Positions 34,077-44,655 of a stretch of 64,000 nt of DNA are shown here, piece by piece; within the stretch, counting starts at the first letter, position 1; each line of letters begins with the position of its first letter. Both the position numbers and the translations under genes were made by a program. The stretch lies in assembly GCF_016714275.1 (NCBI RefSeq), contig NZ_JADJNP010000001.1, forward strand, positions 434,001 to 498,000. Direction: 5' to 3'. Below the pieces are notes generated by a model that saw only the letters and a program-made list of their open reading frames with translations, did no database searches and was not told the origin of the DNA. This DNA comes from Tessaracoccus sp. (GTDB lineage Bacteria > Actinomycetota > Actinomycetes > Propionibacteriales > Propionibacteriaceae).

Positions 34077-34682
34077 ATGACTCCTGAGCCAAGCAAGTGG
34101 TCCCGCATCATCGCGGCCGACCCCGAGCATTCGCACCGTTACATCCAGCGTTTCAAAATGATGGAGGCCAACGGGCACGACCTGTACGGCGAGGCGCGCA
34201 CCGTCGACGCCATGGTCGGGCGCAATGCGCGGATCCTCGACGCGGGCTGCGGCCCCGGTCGCCTGTGCGGGTACCTGCACGAGCGCGGGCACGCCGTCGT
34301 GGGAGTCGACGTTGACCCCGTCCTGATCGCGGCCGCAGAGGAGGACCACCCCGGGCCGACGTTCCTGGTCGGCGACCTCGCCGAGCTCGATCTCCCCGCG
34401 CGCGGCGTCGAGGCGGACTTCGATGTCATCGTCTGCGCGGGCAACGTGATGGGGTTCCTCGCGCCGTCGACCCGGGTCGAGGTGCTGCGCCGGTTCGCCG
34501 CGCACCTGGCGCCGAACGGCCGCGCGATCATCGGTTTCGGGGCGGGCCGAGGCTACGAGTTCAGCGAGTTCCTGGCCGACGTCGAGGCCGCCGGGCTCAC
34601 CCTCGGCCTCGCGCTGTCGACATGGGACCTGCGCCCGTTCACCGCCGACTCCGACTTCCTCGTCGCCGTGTGTGAGCGCTGA
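34077..34682 (+). CDS. Class I SAM-dependent methyltransferase
   Basis: A 201-residue methyltransferase. Motif I is RILDAGCGPGRLCGYL, motif II VVGVDVDPVLI, and motif IV FDVIVCAGNVMGFL. The acceptor is not deducible. ATG 34077 is preceded by CAGAAT 6 nt upstream, in line with leaderless starts nearby. It lies 59 nt downstream of tRNA-Thr but is probably transcribed independently. Confidence 0.85.
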   Translation: MTPEPSKWSRIIAADPEHSHRYIQRFKMMEANGHDLYGEARTVDAMVGRNARILDAGCGPGRLCGYLHERGHAVVGVDVDPVLIAAAEEDHPGPTFLVGDLAELDLPARGVEADFDVIVCAGNVMGFLAPSTRVEVLRRFAAHLAPNGRAIIGFGAGRGYEFSEFLADVEAAGLTLGLALSTWDLRPFTADSDFLVAVCER

Positions 34683-34712
34683 CGCTTACTTCGCCGTGTG
34701 CGAGCGCTGACG

Positions 34713-35471
34713 CTACTTCTTCTTCTCGGCTGACTCCGCCGCCTTGCGCCGGGCCCGCATCGTGGTCGTCACCAAGATGACGACGATCAGCCCGATCGCG
34801 ACGTAGCCGGCGATCTTCGCGTACCAGTCGAGGACCTGGACCGCGCCGTCGCCGAGCCACCAGCCGGCAAGGAAGAAGCCGATCAGCCAGATCGTCGAGG
34901 CGATGTAGTCGTAGATTAGGAAGCGCCGGAGCGTCATGCCGGACGCGCCGGCCAGCACGAAGACGACCTGCATCAGCGGTAGCGGCATGGGGACGTAGGC
35001 GATGAGAAAGCCGATGGGGCCGAGCTTCTCCGCCCACCGCTCTGCACGCGCATAGTTGCGGGCGGCGCGCTTCGACTGGCCCGCCCATATCTCGATCATG
35101 CCCCGGCCCCACAGACGACCCGCCCACCAGTAGACCCAGTCGAACTTGAGGCTGAGGACCGATGCGACGACGAGCACGATCGGCCAGTGCGGCATCGCCC
35201 CCGTCGAGGCGATGGCGCCGCTCGCGGCCACCGACGTGCGACCACCGGTGATCATCGCCAGCCAGTCGGGAGCGACGGCGAGCAGCCACGCCCTCGTCGG
35301 CAGAAGGATGAGGCTGAAGACGGCGATGACGCCGAACCAGGTGAGGCACACGTAGTCGGCGCGCTGCGGCTCCTTCTTCCAGGGCATGCCCTCGGCCTGC
35401 CACCAGGCCTCTTCCTCCTCCGAGGTCGGCTCTTCGTCGCCCGGGCTCGGGATCTCGCGCTGCTCGCTCAC
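34713..35471 (-). CDS. DedA-family membrane protein
   Basis: A 252-residue protein. An acidic cytoplasmic N-terminus (EEPTSEEEEAWW) is followed by about five or six spans. KLGPIGFLIAYVPMPLPLMQVVFVLAGASGM contains the arginine-poor core seen in DedA/SNARE-associated proteins, which scramble or transport lipid-linked substrates. The GTG start at 35471 follows TACCAT by 6 nt on the minus strand. Confidence 0.82.
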   Translation of the reverse strand: MSEQREIPSPGDEEPTSEEEEAWWQAEGMPWKKEPQRADYVCLTWFGVIAVFSLILLPTRAWLLAVAPDWLAMITGGRTSVAASGAIASTGAMPHWPIVLVVASVLSLKFDWVYWWAGRLWGRGMIEIWAGQSKRAARNYARAERWAEKLGPIGFLIAYVPMPLPLMQVVFVLAGASGMTLRRFLIYDYIASTIWLIGFFLAGWWLGDGAVQVLDWYAKIAGYVAIGLIVVILVTTTMRARRKAAESAEKKK

Positions 35472-35545
35472 GGCTGAATGGTACGTGACCGATCGGAGTC
35501 CGTCGTCCCGTCGCGCTGACGGCCTCAATCTCATCTTCATACCCA

Positions 35546-35576
35546 TTGCCTGGACCCGGCATGCCCGGTGTAGAGT
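35546..35576 (+). promoter_or_regulatory. Putative promoter of the sugar ATPase gene
   Basis: TTGCCT (35546-35551) and TAGAGT (35571-35576) are spaced by 19 bp, 83 nt before the ATPase ATG. The remaining leader up to 35659 has a GGAAAGGAAG ribosome site but no other recognisable element. Confidence 0.4.
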
Positions 35577-35658
35577 GCCGCGCAGGACACCTAAACACAG
35601 GGTTCCTATCCACTACGGATCGTCGGGCACGTACCTGCCCGTGGAAAGGAAGTGTGGC

Positions 35659-36756
<1,098 letters not shown>

Positions 36757-36777
36757 CGCATCCCCGAACGCCTTGAG

Positions 36778-36801
36778 GGCCCCGCGGTTCGCCGCGGGGC
36801 C
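36778..36801 (+). terminator. Intrinsic terminator with TTCG tetraloop
   Basis: GGCCCCGCGG-TTCG-CCGCGGGGCC is a perfect 10-bp stem with a TTCG loop, 22 nt after the ATPase stop, followed by TTCGTGTGT. Confidence 0.85.
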
Positions 36802-36854
36802 TTCGTGTGTCCCGCCCGCCGCGAACAGGGGCGACGGCGGACGGCCCGGTGGGC

Positions 36855-36869
36855 TACGTTGATCCGGTG
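36855..36869 (+). promoter_or_regulatory. Putative leaderless promoter of metB
   Basis: TACGTT (36855-36860) lies 6 nt before GTG 36867. Confidence 0.45.
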
Positions 36870-38027
36870 GCTGAGCTGGGACGTTGGACGACGGGTATGC
36901 GAACGGGACTAGGGACGGACCCGGCTTTCGGGGCCGTTGTGCCGCCGATCTACCTCAGCACCAACTACACGTTCGAGGGGCCGTCATCGCCGCGCGCCTA
37001 CGACTACTCACGGTCCGGCAACCCGACCCGGGACCAGTTGAACGATGCGCTCGCCACCCTGGAGGGCGGCGCCGGCGCGACGGTGCTCACGACAGGACTC
37101 GCCGCGTTCACGCTCGTCCTCGAGTCCCTCGTCCCTGTCGGCGGACGAGTGCTCGCCCAGCACGACTGTTACGGCGGCACGTGGCGGCTGCTCGTCTTCC
37201 TCGCCGAGCAGGGACGGTTCGCCGTCGACTTCGTGGACTTCAACGACGCCGAGGCCTTCGCGGCCGCCATCGATCGGCGCCCGGACCTGGTGCTGGTAGA
37301 GACGCCGTCGAACCCCCTGCTGCGCATCACCGACATCCGCGCGACGGCTGAGGCGGCGCACGCCGTCGGCGCCCTCGTCGCCGTCGACAACACGTTCCTC
37401 TCTCCGCTGCTGCAGCGCCCGCTCACGTTCGGCGCGGACCTGGTGCTCCACTCGACGACCAAGTTCCTGAACGGGCACTCGGACATCGTCGGCGGCGCCG
37501 TCATCGCCGCGACGGAGGCGCTGCACGAGCAGATGCGGACGTGGGCCAACGTGCTGGGGCTGACCGGCAGCCCGTTCGACGCCTACCTCACGCTGCGCGG
37601 CCTTCGCTCCCTCGACGCGCGGCTGCGGGTGCACGCGGAGAACGCCGAGGCCCTCGTTCCCGTGCTGCGGGACCACCCCGCCGTCGCGCGGGTGTACTAC
37701 CCCGGCCTGCCGGACCATCCGGGCCACGAGCTCGCGGCCCAGCAGCAGTCCGGCATGGGCTCGCTCCTGAGCTTCGAGCTGCGAGGCGGGACTCCCGCCG
37801 TCGAGGCCTTCCTCGACGGGTTGCAGATCTTCCACCTTGCGGAGTCGCTCGGCGGCATCGAGTCGCTGGTGTGCGTGCCCGCGACCATGACGCACGCGGG
37901 CATGACGCCCGAGGCCCGAGCCGAGGCCGGGATCAGCGACGCGCTGATCCGGATGAGCGTGGGCGTGGAGGCTGCCGACGACCTGGTCGCCGTCATCGCC
38001 GAGGCCCTCGACCGCGCCGTGGTCTAG
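36867..38027 (+). CDS. metB: Cystathionine gamma-synthase-type PLP enzyme
   Basis: A 386-residue PLP-dependent enzyme of the Cys/Met metabolism family. YDYSRSGNPTRDQLNDALATLEGG, VDNTFLSPLLQRPLTFGADLV and the PLP lysine in HSTTKFLNGHSDIVGG are present. It may form cystathionine from an O-acylhomoserine and cysteine, or act as a gamma-lyase; sequence motifs alone do not settle it. The GTG at 36867 gives exactly the length of E. coli MetB. Its stop codon overlaps the convergent sulfatase stop by 4 nt. Confidence 0.85.
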   Translation: MAELGRWTTGMRTGLGTDPAFGAVVPPIYLSTNYTFEGPSSPRAYDYSRSGNPTRDQLNDALATLEGGAGATVLTTGLAAFTLVLESLVPVGGRVLAQHDCYGGTWRLLVFLAEQGRFAVDFVDFNDAEAFAAAIDRRPDLVLVETPSNPLLRITDIRATAEAAHAVGALVAVDNTFLSPLLQRPLTFGADLVLHSTTKFLNGHSDIVGGAVIAATEALHEQMRTWANVLGLTGSPFDAYLTLRGLRSLDARLRVHAENAEALVPVLRDHPAVARVYYPGLPDHPGHELAAQQQSGMGSLLSFELRGGTPAVEAFLDGLQIFHLAESLGGIESLVCVPATMTHAGMTPEARAEAGISDALIRMSVGVEAADDLVAVIAEALDRAVV

Positions 38028-39430
38028 GAGCCGACTCCCCTGCGGTAGGGCGTGTCGCCCAGCTCGCGCTGGAGTTCCTCCAAGCGCCGCGTCAGGGCCG
38101 CGCGGATGTCGGCGTAAGCGGGGTCGAGGTGGACGCTGCGCAACTCCTGCGGGTCCTTCTCGAGGTCGAAAAGCTCCCACTCCGGCGGATACGTGGTCCC
38201 TGACGTGTTGGGCAGGCCCATGCCGTCGGCGTAGTAGTAGATGAGCTTGTATCGCTCGGTGCGGATGCCGTAATGCGCCCAGACGTGATGGGCGTTGTCG
38301 TCGTGTTCGTAGTAGCGGTAGTAGTGCGCGTCGCGCACCGCCGCCGTCGGGCCCTCCGTCATCAGGGGCAGGAGGCTGTGGCCCTGCATCCGGCCCGGCG
38401 CCGCAACCCCGGCGAGGTCGAGGATCGTCTGCCCGATGTCGACGTTGGCAACCATGCTACTGATCTCCTGCCCGGCCCCGATCCTGGCCGGATAGCTCAG
38501 CACCAGCGGCATCCGCAGCGACTCCTCGTACATGAACCGCTTGTCGAACCAGCCGTGCTCGCCCAGGTAGAAGCCCTGGTCAGACGCGTAGATGGTGACC
38601 GTTTCGTCCCACTGGCCCCGCTCCTCGAGCGCGGCGACGACCTCGGCGACGCCGTCGTCGAGCGCCGCCACGCAGCGCAGGTAGTCCTGCAGGTAGCGCT
38701 GGTACTTCCAGACGGCGAGGTCGCGGTAGGCCAGCTCGGTGGGCGGGTCCTGCTTGAGGTCGGTGTCGGTGAGGTGGTCCGCCACGCGCATCGCGGCGAA
38801 GTGGGCGGGGGTGCCGCGGCCGTCGTAGTCGTCGAAGAAGGTCTCTGGCAGCGGGATCGGGTCGGTGAACGCGTCGGCGTACCGCGGATGGGGCTCCCAC
38901 GGCCGGTGCGGGGCCTTGTGCCAGATCAGGATGCAGTACGGCTCGTCGCCCTGCTCGGCCATCCAGGCAAGCGAGCGCTCGGTGATGATGTCGGTGACGT
39001 AGCCCTCGCGCCGCACCGGACCGTCAGGAGTCAGGAACGTAGGGTCGAAGTAGTCACCCTGGTCCGGCAGCACCTCCCAGTGGTCGAATCCCGCCGGGTC
39101 GTAGCCCTCGCCGTGTCCCAGGTGCCATTTGCCGAAGATGGCCGTGCGGTAGCCCGCGGCGCGCAGCTCCTTGATGAAGGTCGGCTGGTCGTCGGTCAGA
39201 TAGGTCGACAGCGTGGTCACCGCGCTGACGTGCCCGTAGGTGCCGGTCAGGAACGCGGCCCTGCTCGGCGTGCATAGGGCGTTCTCCACCAGCGCGGTGT
39301 CGAACCTGACCCCCGCCGCAGCGATCCGGTCGATCCCGGGTGTCTCGTTGACCTTCGAGCCGTAACAGCCGATCGCCTGGGCGGCGTGGTCGTCGGAGAG
39401 GAGGAAGACGATGTTCGGGCGCGCACTCAT
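38024..39430 (-). CDS. Cys-type sulfatase
   Basis: A 468-residue sulfatase without a signal peptide. MSARPNIVFLLSDDHAAQAIGCYG holds the metal-binding DD pair, and LCTPSRAAFLTGTYG is the sulfatase signature whose Cys must be converted to formylglycine. KWHLGHGEGYDP and ASDQGFYLGEHGWFDK add active-site residues. The substrate could be a sulfated sugar or aryl sulfate. No formylglycine-generating enzyme lies in this window, so activation depends on one elsewhere. Confidence 0.9.
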   Translation of the reverse strand: MSARPNIVFLLSDDHAAQAIGCYGSKVNETPGIDRIAAAGVRFDTALVENALCTPSRAAFLTGTYGHVSAVTTLSTYLTDDQPTFIKELRAAGYRTAIFGKWHLGHGEGYDPAGFDHWEVLPDQGDYFDPTFLTPDGPVRREGYVTDIITERSLAWMAEQGDEPYCILIWHKAPHRPWEPHPRYADAFTDPIPLPETFFDDYDGRGTPAHFAAMRVADHLTDTDLKQDPPTELAYRDLAVWKYQRYLQDYLRCVAALDDGVAEVVAALEERGQWDETVTIYASDQGFYLGEHGWFDKRFMYEESLRMPLVLSYPARIGAGQEISSMVANVDIGQTILDLAGVAAPGRMQGHSLLPLMTEGPTAAVRDAHYYRYYEHDDNAHHVWAHYGIRTERYKLIYYYADGMGLPNTSGTTYPPEWELFDLEKDPQELRSVHLDPAYADIRAALTRRLEELQRELGDTPYRRGVGS

Positions 39431-39482
39431 GCCCCTATCCTCGCCCCTTCTTGCATGCTGCGGAGACCACTAAGCTTGACGC

Positions 39483-40859
39483 GTGCCCAGATTCCTTGCC
39501 GCCAAGCCCGATGCCGATCTCATCCGGCTGCCGTGGGCGGCGCCGCTCGACCAGTGGCCGACGCAATACCTGGTCGCGCTGCCGCGAGGCATCTCCCGCC
39601 ATGTCGTGCGGTTCCTGCAGGTGGGCGACGAGATCCTCGCCGCGAAGGAGATCCTTGAGGAGGTCGCGGTCCAGGAGTACCGGCTGCTCACCGAGCTGCG
39701 GCACCTGGGCATCCCTTCGGTCGAGCCCGTGGGCGTCGTGCTGGGGCGCGTCAACATCGACGGCGACCCGCTCGACCCCGTCCTCCTCACCAAGCATCTC
39801 CCCTTCTCGCTGCCGTACCGCTCGCTGTTCTACCCGGGCGTCAAGCACGAGACGGTGGGCCGCCTGCTCGACGCCATGGTCGTGCTGTTCGTCCGGCTGC
39901 ACCTGAGCGGCTTCTATTGGGGCGACGTCTCGCTCTCCAACATCCTGTTCCGCCGCGACGCCGGCGAGTTCGCCGCGTACCTGGTCGACGCCGAGACCGG
40001 CGAGATCCACGAGCAGCTGACCGACGGCCAGCGCGCCCACGACCTGCAGATCGCCCGCACCAACCTCTTCGGCGAGTTCCTCGATCTGGAGGCCGGCGGC
40101 ATCCTCGATCCGTCCCTCGACCCGGCGTGGCTCGTCGGCACCATCGAGGAGCGCTACCACCAGTTGTGGGCCGAGCTGACCGGCGTCGAGGAGTTCGACG
40201 AGTCGGAGCTGTACCGGCTTGAGGGGCGCGTACGGCGCCTGAACGCCCTGGGTTTCGACGTGGCGGAGATCGACATCGACGCCTCGCCCGACGGCCGCAC
40301 CATCCGGATGCGCCCGAAGGTCGTCGACGCCGGCCACCACACCCGCCGCCTCATGCGGCTGACCGGCCTCGACGCCGAGGAGCACCAGGCCCGGCGCATG
40401 CTGAACGACATGGACACCTTCCGAGCGAAGGCCGGGCCACACCTGCCGGAGTCGGTCGCGGCGCACAAGTGGCTGGCCGAGGTGTTCGAGCCCGCCGTCG
40501 GCCGCGTCCCCGCGCATCTGCGCAGCAAGCGCGACGCCGCCCAGATCTTCCACGAGGTGCTCGAGCACCGCTGGTACGCCTCTCAGCGCGAGAACCGCGA
40601 GGTGTCGACGGAGGACGCGGCGACGGCCTACATCAACGAGATCCTCACCACACTGCCGGACGAGTTGCTGGGCGACCTCGCCACCATCGGCGGCGAGCTG
40701 CGTGACAAGTACGACCCGTCGAAGGGCTTCGTGGACGAAGATGACGACGACGAGCCGTACGACCCCTGGGAGGACGGCGCCAACGACCCCGACATCGAGG
40801 TCATGGAGACGTTCGACATCAATGCGCTGCGTGCGAAGGCTGCCAAGAAGAAGGGATGA
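39483..40859 (+). CDS. DUF4032 kinase-like protein
   Basis: A 458-residue actinobacterial protein. The first 200 residues resemble a lipopolysaccharide-kinase-like fold: LAAKEILEEVAVQEYRLL, HLSGFYWGDVSLSNILF with a kinase-like catalytic segment, and YLVDAETGEI in the place of the DFG-like loop. The DUF4032 region follows, and the C-terminus is acidic (EDDDDEPYDPWEDG). The GTG start follows TAAGCT by 6 nt. Function unknown; a phosphotransferase is inferred. Confidence 0.82.
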   Translation: MPRFLAAKPDADLIRLPWAAPLDQWPTQYLVALPRGISRHVVRFLQVGDEILAAKEILEEVAVQEYRLLTELRHLGIPSVEPVGVVLGRVNIDGDPLDPVLLTKHLPFSLPYRSLFYPGVKHETVGRLLDAMVVLFVRLHLSGFYWGDVSLSNILFRRDAGEFAAYLVDAETGEIHEQLTDGQRAHDLQIARTNLFGEFLDLEAGGILDPSLDPAWLVGTIEERYHQLWAELTGVEEFDESELYRLEGRVRRLNALGFDVAEIDIDASPDGRTIRMRPKVVDAGHHTRRLMRLTGLDAEEHQARRMLNDMDTFRAKAGPHLPESVAAHKWLAEVFEPAVGRVPAHLRSKRDAAQIFHEVLEHRWYASQRENREVSTEDAATAYINEILTTLPDELLGDLATIGGELRDKYDPSKGFVDEDDDDEPYDPWEDGANDPDIEVMETFDINALRAKAAKKKG

Positions 40860-40868
40860 GCCCGGCGG

Positions 40869-43856
40869 TCACTCGCTGGTGGTGAACAGCCGAATCAGCT
40901 CCGCCAGCCCGGGGTAGCCCTGCCGCTGCTCCTGCTCTGCCTGCTGGAGTTCCTCGTCGCCGAGGTCGGGCCCATGCTGAGCCGCGCGCTCCACCGCGAT
41001 CCTGATCGACCGGTCCATGTCCGACCTGCTCGCCGACGACAGCACCCACCCCAGCGGCGCTTGCACGCCGGGGACGCTGTCCTGGGCGACGACGAAGACC
41101 CGTGGGGGGCGTGTTGTCCGGCCGACCGACAGCTCCTTCGCCCGCTGCAGCCACGCCGTCGGCGACTGCTGGCTGCCGCGCGAGTTCTGCAGCCCGAGCG
41201 GCGGGACGAGGAGCTCCGGCAGCGTCCCAGGAGGAGGCGGGGCGAGGTCGCTGCCGCGTCCATTGTCGAGGTAGACGACGATCGGCAGGACGGGGACATC
41301 GTCGTTCGGGGCGACGGCGAGGAGGCGCGGGGCCAGGTCGACCAGCGAGCCGAGGCCGCTGCCCTCGGCGTATCCGCCGTCGATCAGTTGCGTGGCTGCG
41401 GCCTGCCGGCAGGGACCGACGACGCCCGACGGCGTGACGTAAGGGAAGCGCGCCGAGAACATGGCCGCGGTGGAGAGGCGGACGCCGTCGAGGCACCGGT
41501 CGTCGTCGTTCGCGGGGCGCGCGGCGTCGGCGAGGTAGTCGCGCAGGTCACGGCTGTTCGCCAACGGTGCGGCGTTCTCCCGGCATCGTTCGAGGCGCGG
41601 GCGGTCGAGGACGAGGTGGGTGGCGAGCACGCGGCAGCCGGTGTTGGCGTCGGTGACGTTGAGCACGAGCGGGGCCTTCAGCGCCCCGGTCGCCGGCGTG
41701 TAGAAGTTGGCGGCGAGGCCGGGCGTCCGCGCCTCCCAGGCCGTCTCCATGAGGCCCGCGCGGTCCAGCCACTCGCCGCCGATGACGCCAGGAACGCCGG
41801 TCACGGAGTAGGCGAGATCGCGCACAAGCATGCCGTCGACCGCCTGGCCGAGGGCCGCGGCGTCGCCGATCCCCCACACTGCGTCAGCAGCATCACCCGC
41901 CGCGGTGACCCGCAGGACGGCGAGCCCGACCGAGCCGCCGCTGACGCCCGAGGCGAGGACGACGGCGTCGACGGCGCAGGTCGAGCCCAGCTGGGACAGG
42001 ACGGCCGCCGTCCAATAGGCGGCGCGAATGCCGCCTCCCTCGGCGGCCACGAACACCATCGGACGTACCCAGGTGGGGTTTCGGGCGGAGCCGGCGTTGA
42101 CCCGACATCCCGTGTCGTCGATCCGCTGCCGCCACTGTCCCACAACCGTCTGCGGGGTGTCGCCGACGGTCGCCGGCTCCGGGAGCGCGCGGGCGCCGTG
42201 GACCTCGTGGGAGCTGGCCTGCATCGTGGCGGCCAGCAACACCACTAGCAGCAGCCCGACCACCGGAACCTCGCGGAGCCGCAGCGCCTTCGTCCAGAAC
42301 AGCTCCGGCGGGGCGTAGGTGACGTGAACCGCGACCGTCGTACCGACGAGCAGCATCAGGAGCCCCAGCGAGATCATCACGACGCCGAGGACGCCGAAGA
42401 TGTCCGCGGCCTGGCGCGGACCGGCCCCGATCAAGACGAGGAGCACGGTGCTGCCGACGATGCCCGCCCAGGCGCCGCCTCGGATGGCGCGGAGGCGCGC
42501 CGAATGGTCGGAGTCACCGCTCAGGTTGCGCATCCCCCAGCCTGCACCCGGCCGCACCAAGGCACGGACGCTCGGCCAGCGGCCGCACAGGAACGTGAGG
42601 GCAGGAATGCCGACCCACCACAGGCTGACCGCGGCCCCCGGCCCGAGCAGTATGGCTGGCCACACCACGGCGGGGTTGGCGCCCGCCTCCGGCACGGCCG
42701 CCAGGACGGTGAAGGACCGCAGCAACCCGAGCGAGGCGGCGACGACGCCGGCGAGCGCCAGGATGTCCCCGACCGCCCACACCAGCCGGACCGGCGCCTT
42801 GGGCTCGCGCGGGCGCGGCTGGACCAGCCCTCCTCGACGCCGCAGCCACCAGGATGAGGCCATGAGCGTCAGCGGGATGCCTGCGAAGATCGCCGCGACG
42901 CCCCAGCGGATGCTTCCGCCGGACAGCGCGGACAGCATCGCAAGGACGCCGACGAGGACCGGGCCGAACAGCCACTGCCACAGCAACGCCTGCGGGCGCT
43001 GCTCCTCGCCGCGTCGAGCCATGGCGCGCCGTCGGTAGAGGTCGTCGGTCTCGAGCCGGCCCAGCAGGAAGACGCCCACGGTCACCGCGCCCAAGGCAAG
43101 GATCGCGATGACGCCGTGCAGCGGGCCGGACCTGCCATCGGCGGCGTCGAGCCAGGCGCGCTGGATGTCCGGGAGTTGGTCGAGGATGCCGGGGCCGGGC
43201 ACCAGCGCCAGGAGCGTGACCGGCAGCACCGCGAGCAGCGAGAACCGGTGCACGCCGAGCGCCCGGAGCAGGTCCGCGCCCACCTTGCGTCCGCGCGCCG
43301 TCCCGAACGCGGCGAAGAGCAGCGGAACGAGGACGCCCACCAGACTCAGCCACTTCACCGCCGTCGCCCCCATCGCGAAGACGTCGAGCGGGAGGCCTCC
43401 CACCACGAGCCCGAGCAGCAGCAGGTTCTCGACGACGTCGGCGCCGGCGGCGATCAGCGCCAGCCGGGGCCGCGGGGTCGTGAGCAGGCCGAGGGGCGCG
43501 TCGGCGGGGATCACGCGGCGCCGCCGCACCTCGGTAAGGGCGCGGTGGAGGAGATAGCCGTACGTGATGGCCAACCCGCAGTCGACGAGCACGAACGCGA
43601 CGACGAAGCCGTTGGCGCTGCCGTGGAGCTCCTTCAGGAGGGTGTAGACGCGTTCGCTCGGGGCGGTGTTGGCGGCCGTGAGGCTCGCGGCGTAGCCCCC
43701 CGCAGGCACGCTGCCGATCAGCCGGTCCAGCTCCCCGAGCACGGTGTAGCACCCGACGACAAGTGTCACCAGCCCGAGCGCAAGGCTGGGTAGGACCGGC
43801 GTTGCCGTCCTGAGTTCACCGAGAGAAGGCGCCACTGGCGCGCCATGCGCGGACAT
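40869..43856 (-). CDS. Polytopic membrane protein with C-terminal patatin-like domain
   Basis: A 995-residue protein. Residues 20-560 contain about 12 hydrophobic spans. Residues 610-990 form a patatin-like phospholipase domain: the oxyanion-type GGGIRAAYWTAAVLSQL, the nucleophile elbow ASGVSGGSVG, and the aspartate of the dyad in LIDGGYAEGSG. Such a fusion suggests a lipid acyl hydrolase acting at the membrane surface. The function of the membrane half is unknown. The neighbouring DUF4032 gene converges on it with a gap of 9 nt. Confidence 0.85.
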   Translation of the reverse strand: MSAHGAPVAPSLGELRTATPVLPSLALGLVTLVVGCYTVLGELDRLIGSVPAGGYAASLTAANTAPSERVYTLLKELHGSANGFVVAFVLVDCGLAITYGYLLHRALTEVRRRRVIPADAPLGLLTTPRPRLALIAAGADVVENLLLLGLVVGGLPLDVFAMGATAVKWLSLVGVLVPLLFAAFGTARGRKVGADLLRALGVHRFSLLAVLPVTLLALVPGPGILDQLPDIQRAWLDAADGRSGPLHGVIAILALGAVTVGVFLLGRLETDDLYRRRAMARRGEEQRPQALLWQWLFGPVLVGVLAMLSALSGGSIRWGVAAIFAGIPLTLMASSWWLRRRGGLVQPRPREPKAPVRLVWAVGDILALAGVVAASLGLLRSFTVLAAVPEAGANPAVVWPAILLGPGAAVSLWWVGIPALTFLCGRWPSVRALVRPGAGWGMRNLSGDSDHSARLRAIRGGAWAGIVGSTVLLVLIGAGPRQAADIFGVLGVVMISLGLLMLLVGTTVAVHVTYAPPELFWTKALRLREVPVVGLLLVVLLAATMQASSHEVHGARALPEPATVGDTPQTVVGQWRQRIDDTGCRVNAGSARNPTWVRPMVFVAAEGGGIRAAYWTAAVLSQLGSTCAVDAVVLASGVSGGSVGLAVLRVTAAGDAADAVWGIGDAAALGQAVDGMLVRDLAYSVTGVPGVIGGEWLDRAGLMETAWEARTPGLAANFYTPATGALKAPLVLNVTDANTGCRVLATHLVLDRPRLERCRENAAPLANSRDLRDYLADAARPANDDDRCLDGVRLSTAAMFSARFPYVTPSGVVGPCRQAAATQLIDGGYAEGSGLGSLVDLAPRLLAVAPNDDVPVLPIVVYLDNGRGSDLAPPPPGTLPELLVPPLGLQNSRGSQQSPTAWLQRAKELSVGRTTRPPRVFVVAQDSVPGVQAPLGWVLSSASRSDMDRSIRIAVERAAQHGPDLGDEELQQAEQEQRQGYPGLAELIRLFTTSE

Positions 43857-43900
43857 GCCCCATCATGGCACCGCCCCGACGCACGGGCATAGCCCCTTTG

Positions 43901-44617
43901 TCAGCACCCCTCCGGGCCGCAGGCCTCCCCGGAGTCGCCGACGTCGATCAGCTGGGGCTTCTGCTCCCCGAGGACCGTCTCCAGGACCTGCGTGAACACC
44001 TCCGGAGGCTGAGCGCCGGAGACGCCGTAGGTGTTCTGCACGACGAAGAACGGCACTCCCCGCACGCCGATGGCCGCGGCCTCGCGGATGTCGGCATCGA
44101 CGGCGGCGTCCAGCTCCTCGGAGTCGAGGGCGGCGCGCGCGGCGTCGTCGGTCAGGCCTGCATCCACGCCCAGGCCGACGAGGGTCTCCGCATTGCCGAT
44201 GTCGCGGCCCTTCTCGAAGTGGGCAGAGAACAGCGCCTCCTCCAGCGCGTCCGTGCGGCTCCCACCGTCGGCCACGTCCGCGCGCTTGGCGGCCTGCAGG
44301 AGGCGGTGGGCACGCCGAGAGTTCGCCACCGTGAGCGCTCCGAAGTCGTAGTCGAGGCCCTCTCCGCGCGCCTGCTCGGCCACATGCCCGATCATCTGTT
44401 CGACCGACGCACGCGGCATGCCCTTCGAGGCGACGAGGTAGTCGACCTCGCTGCCGTCGTAGTGCGCGGGAAGCGTGGGGTCGAGCTGATAGCTGCGCCA
44501 GGTCACGCGCACCTGGTCGCGCTGCGGAAACGCCGCGAGAGCCCGCTCGAACCGCCGCTTGCCGATGAAACACCACGGGCAGGCGATGTCGGACCAGATC
44601 TGGATGTCGATACTCAT
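43901..44617 (-). CDS. DsbA-family oxidoreductase (FrnE-like)
   Basis: A 238-residue cytoplasmic thioredoxin-fold protein. The active site is SDIACPWCFIGKRRFE with a CPWC pair; the cis-proline is in RGVPFFVVQ. The helical insertion between them fits the FrnE/polyketide-associated DsbA subgroup. The C-terminus ends in ACGPEGC, two extra cysteines typical of this branch. It may reduce or isomerise disulfides or act in oxidative-stress defence. TTCAAT lies 6 nt before its ATG. Confidence 0.88.
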   Translation of the reverse strand: MSIDIQIWSDIACPWCFIGKRRFERALAAFPQRDQVRVTWRSYQLDPTLPAHYDGSEVDYLVASKGMPRASVEQMIGHVAEQARGEGLDYDFGALTVANSRRAHRLLQAAKRADVADGGSRTDALEEALFSAHFEKGRDIGNAETLVGLGVDAGLTDDAARAALDSEELDAAVDADIREAAAIGVRGVPFFVVQNTYGVSGAQPPEVFTQVLETVLGEQKPQLIDVGDSGEACGPEGC

Positions 44618-44655
44618 GCCTCGATTGAACCACCTCGGGCGATAGGGTGCTCTGC

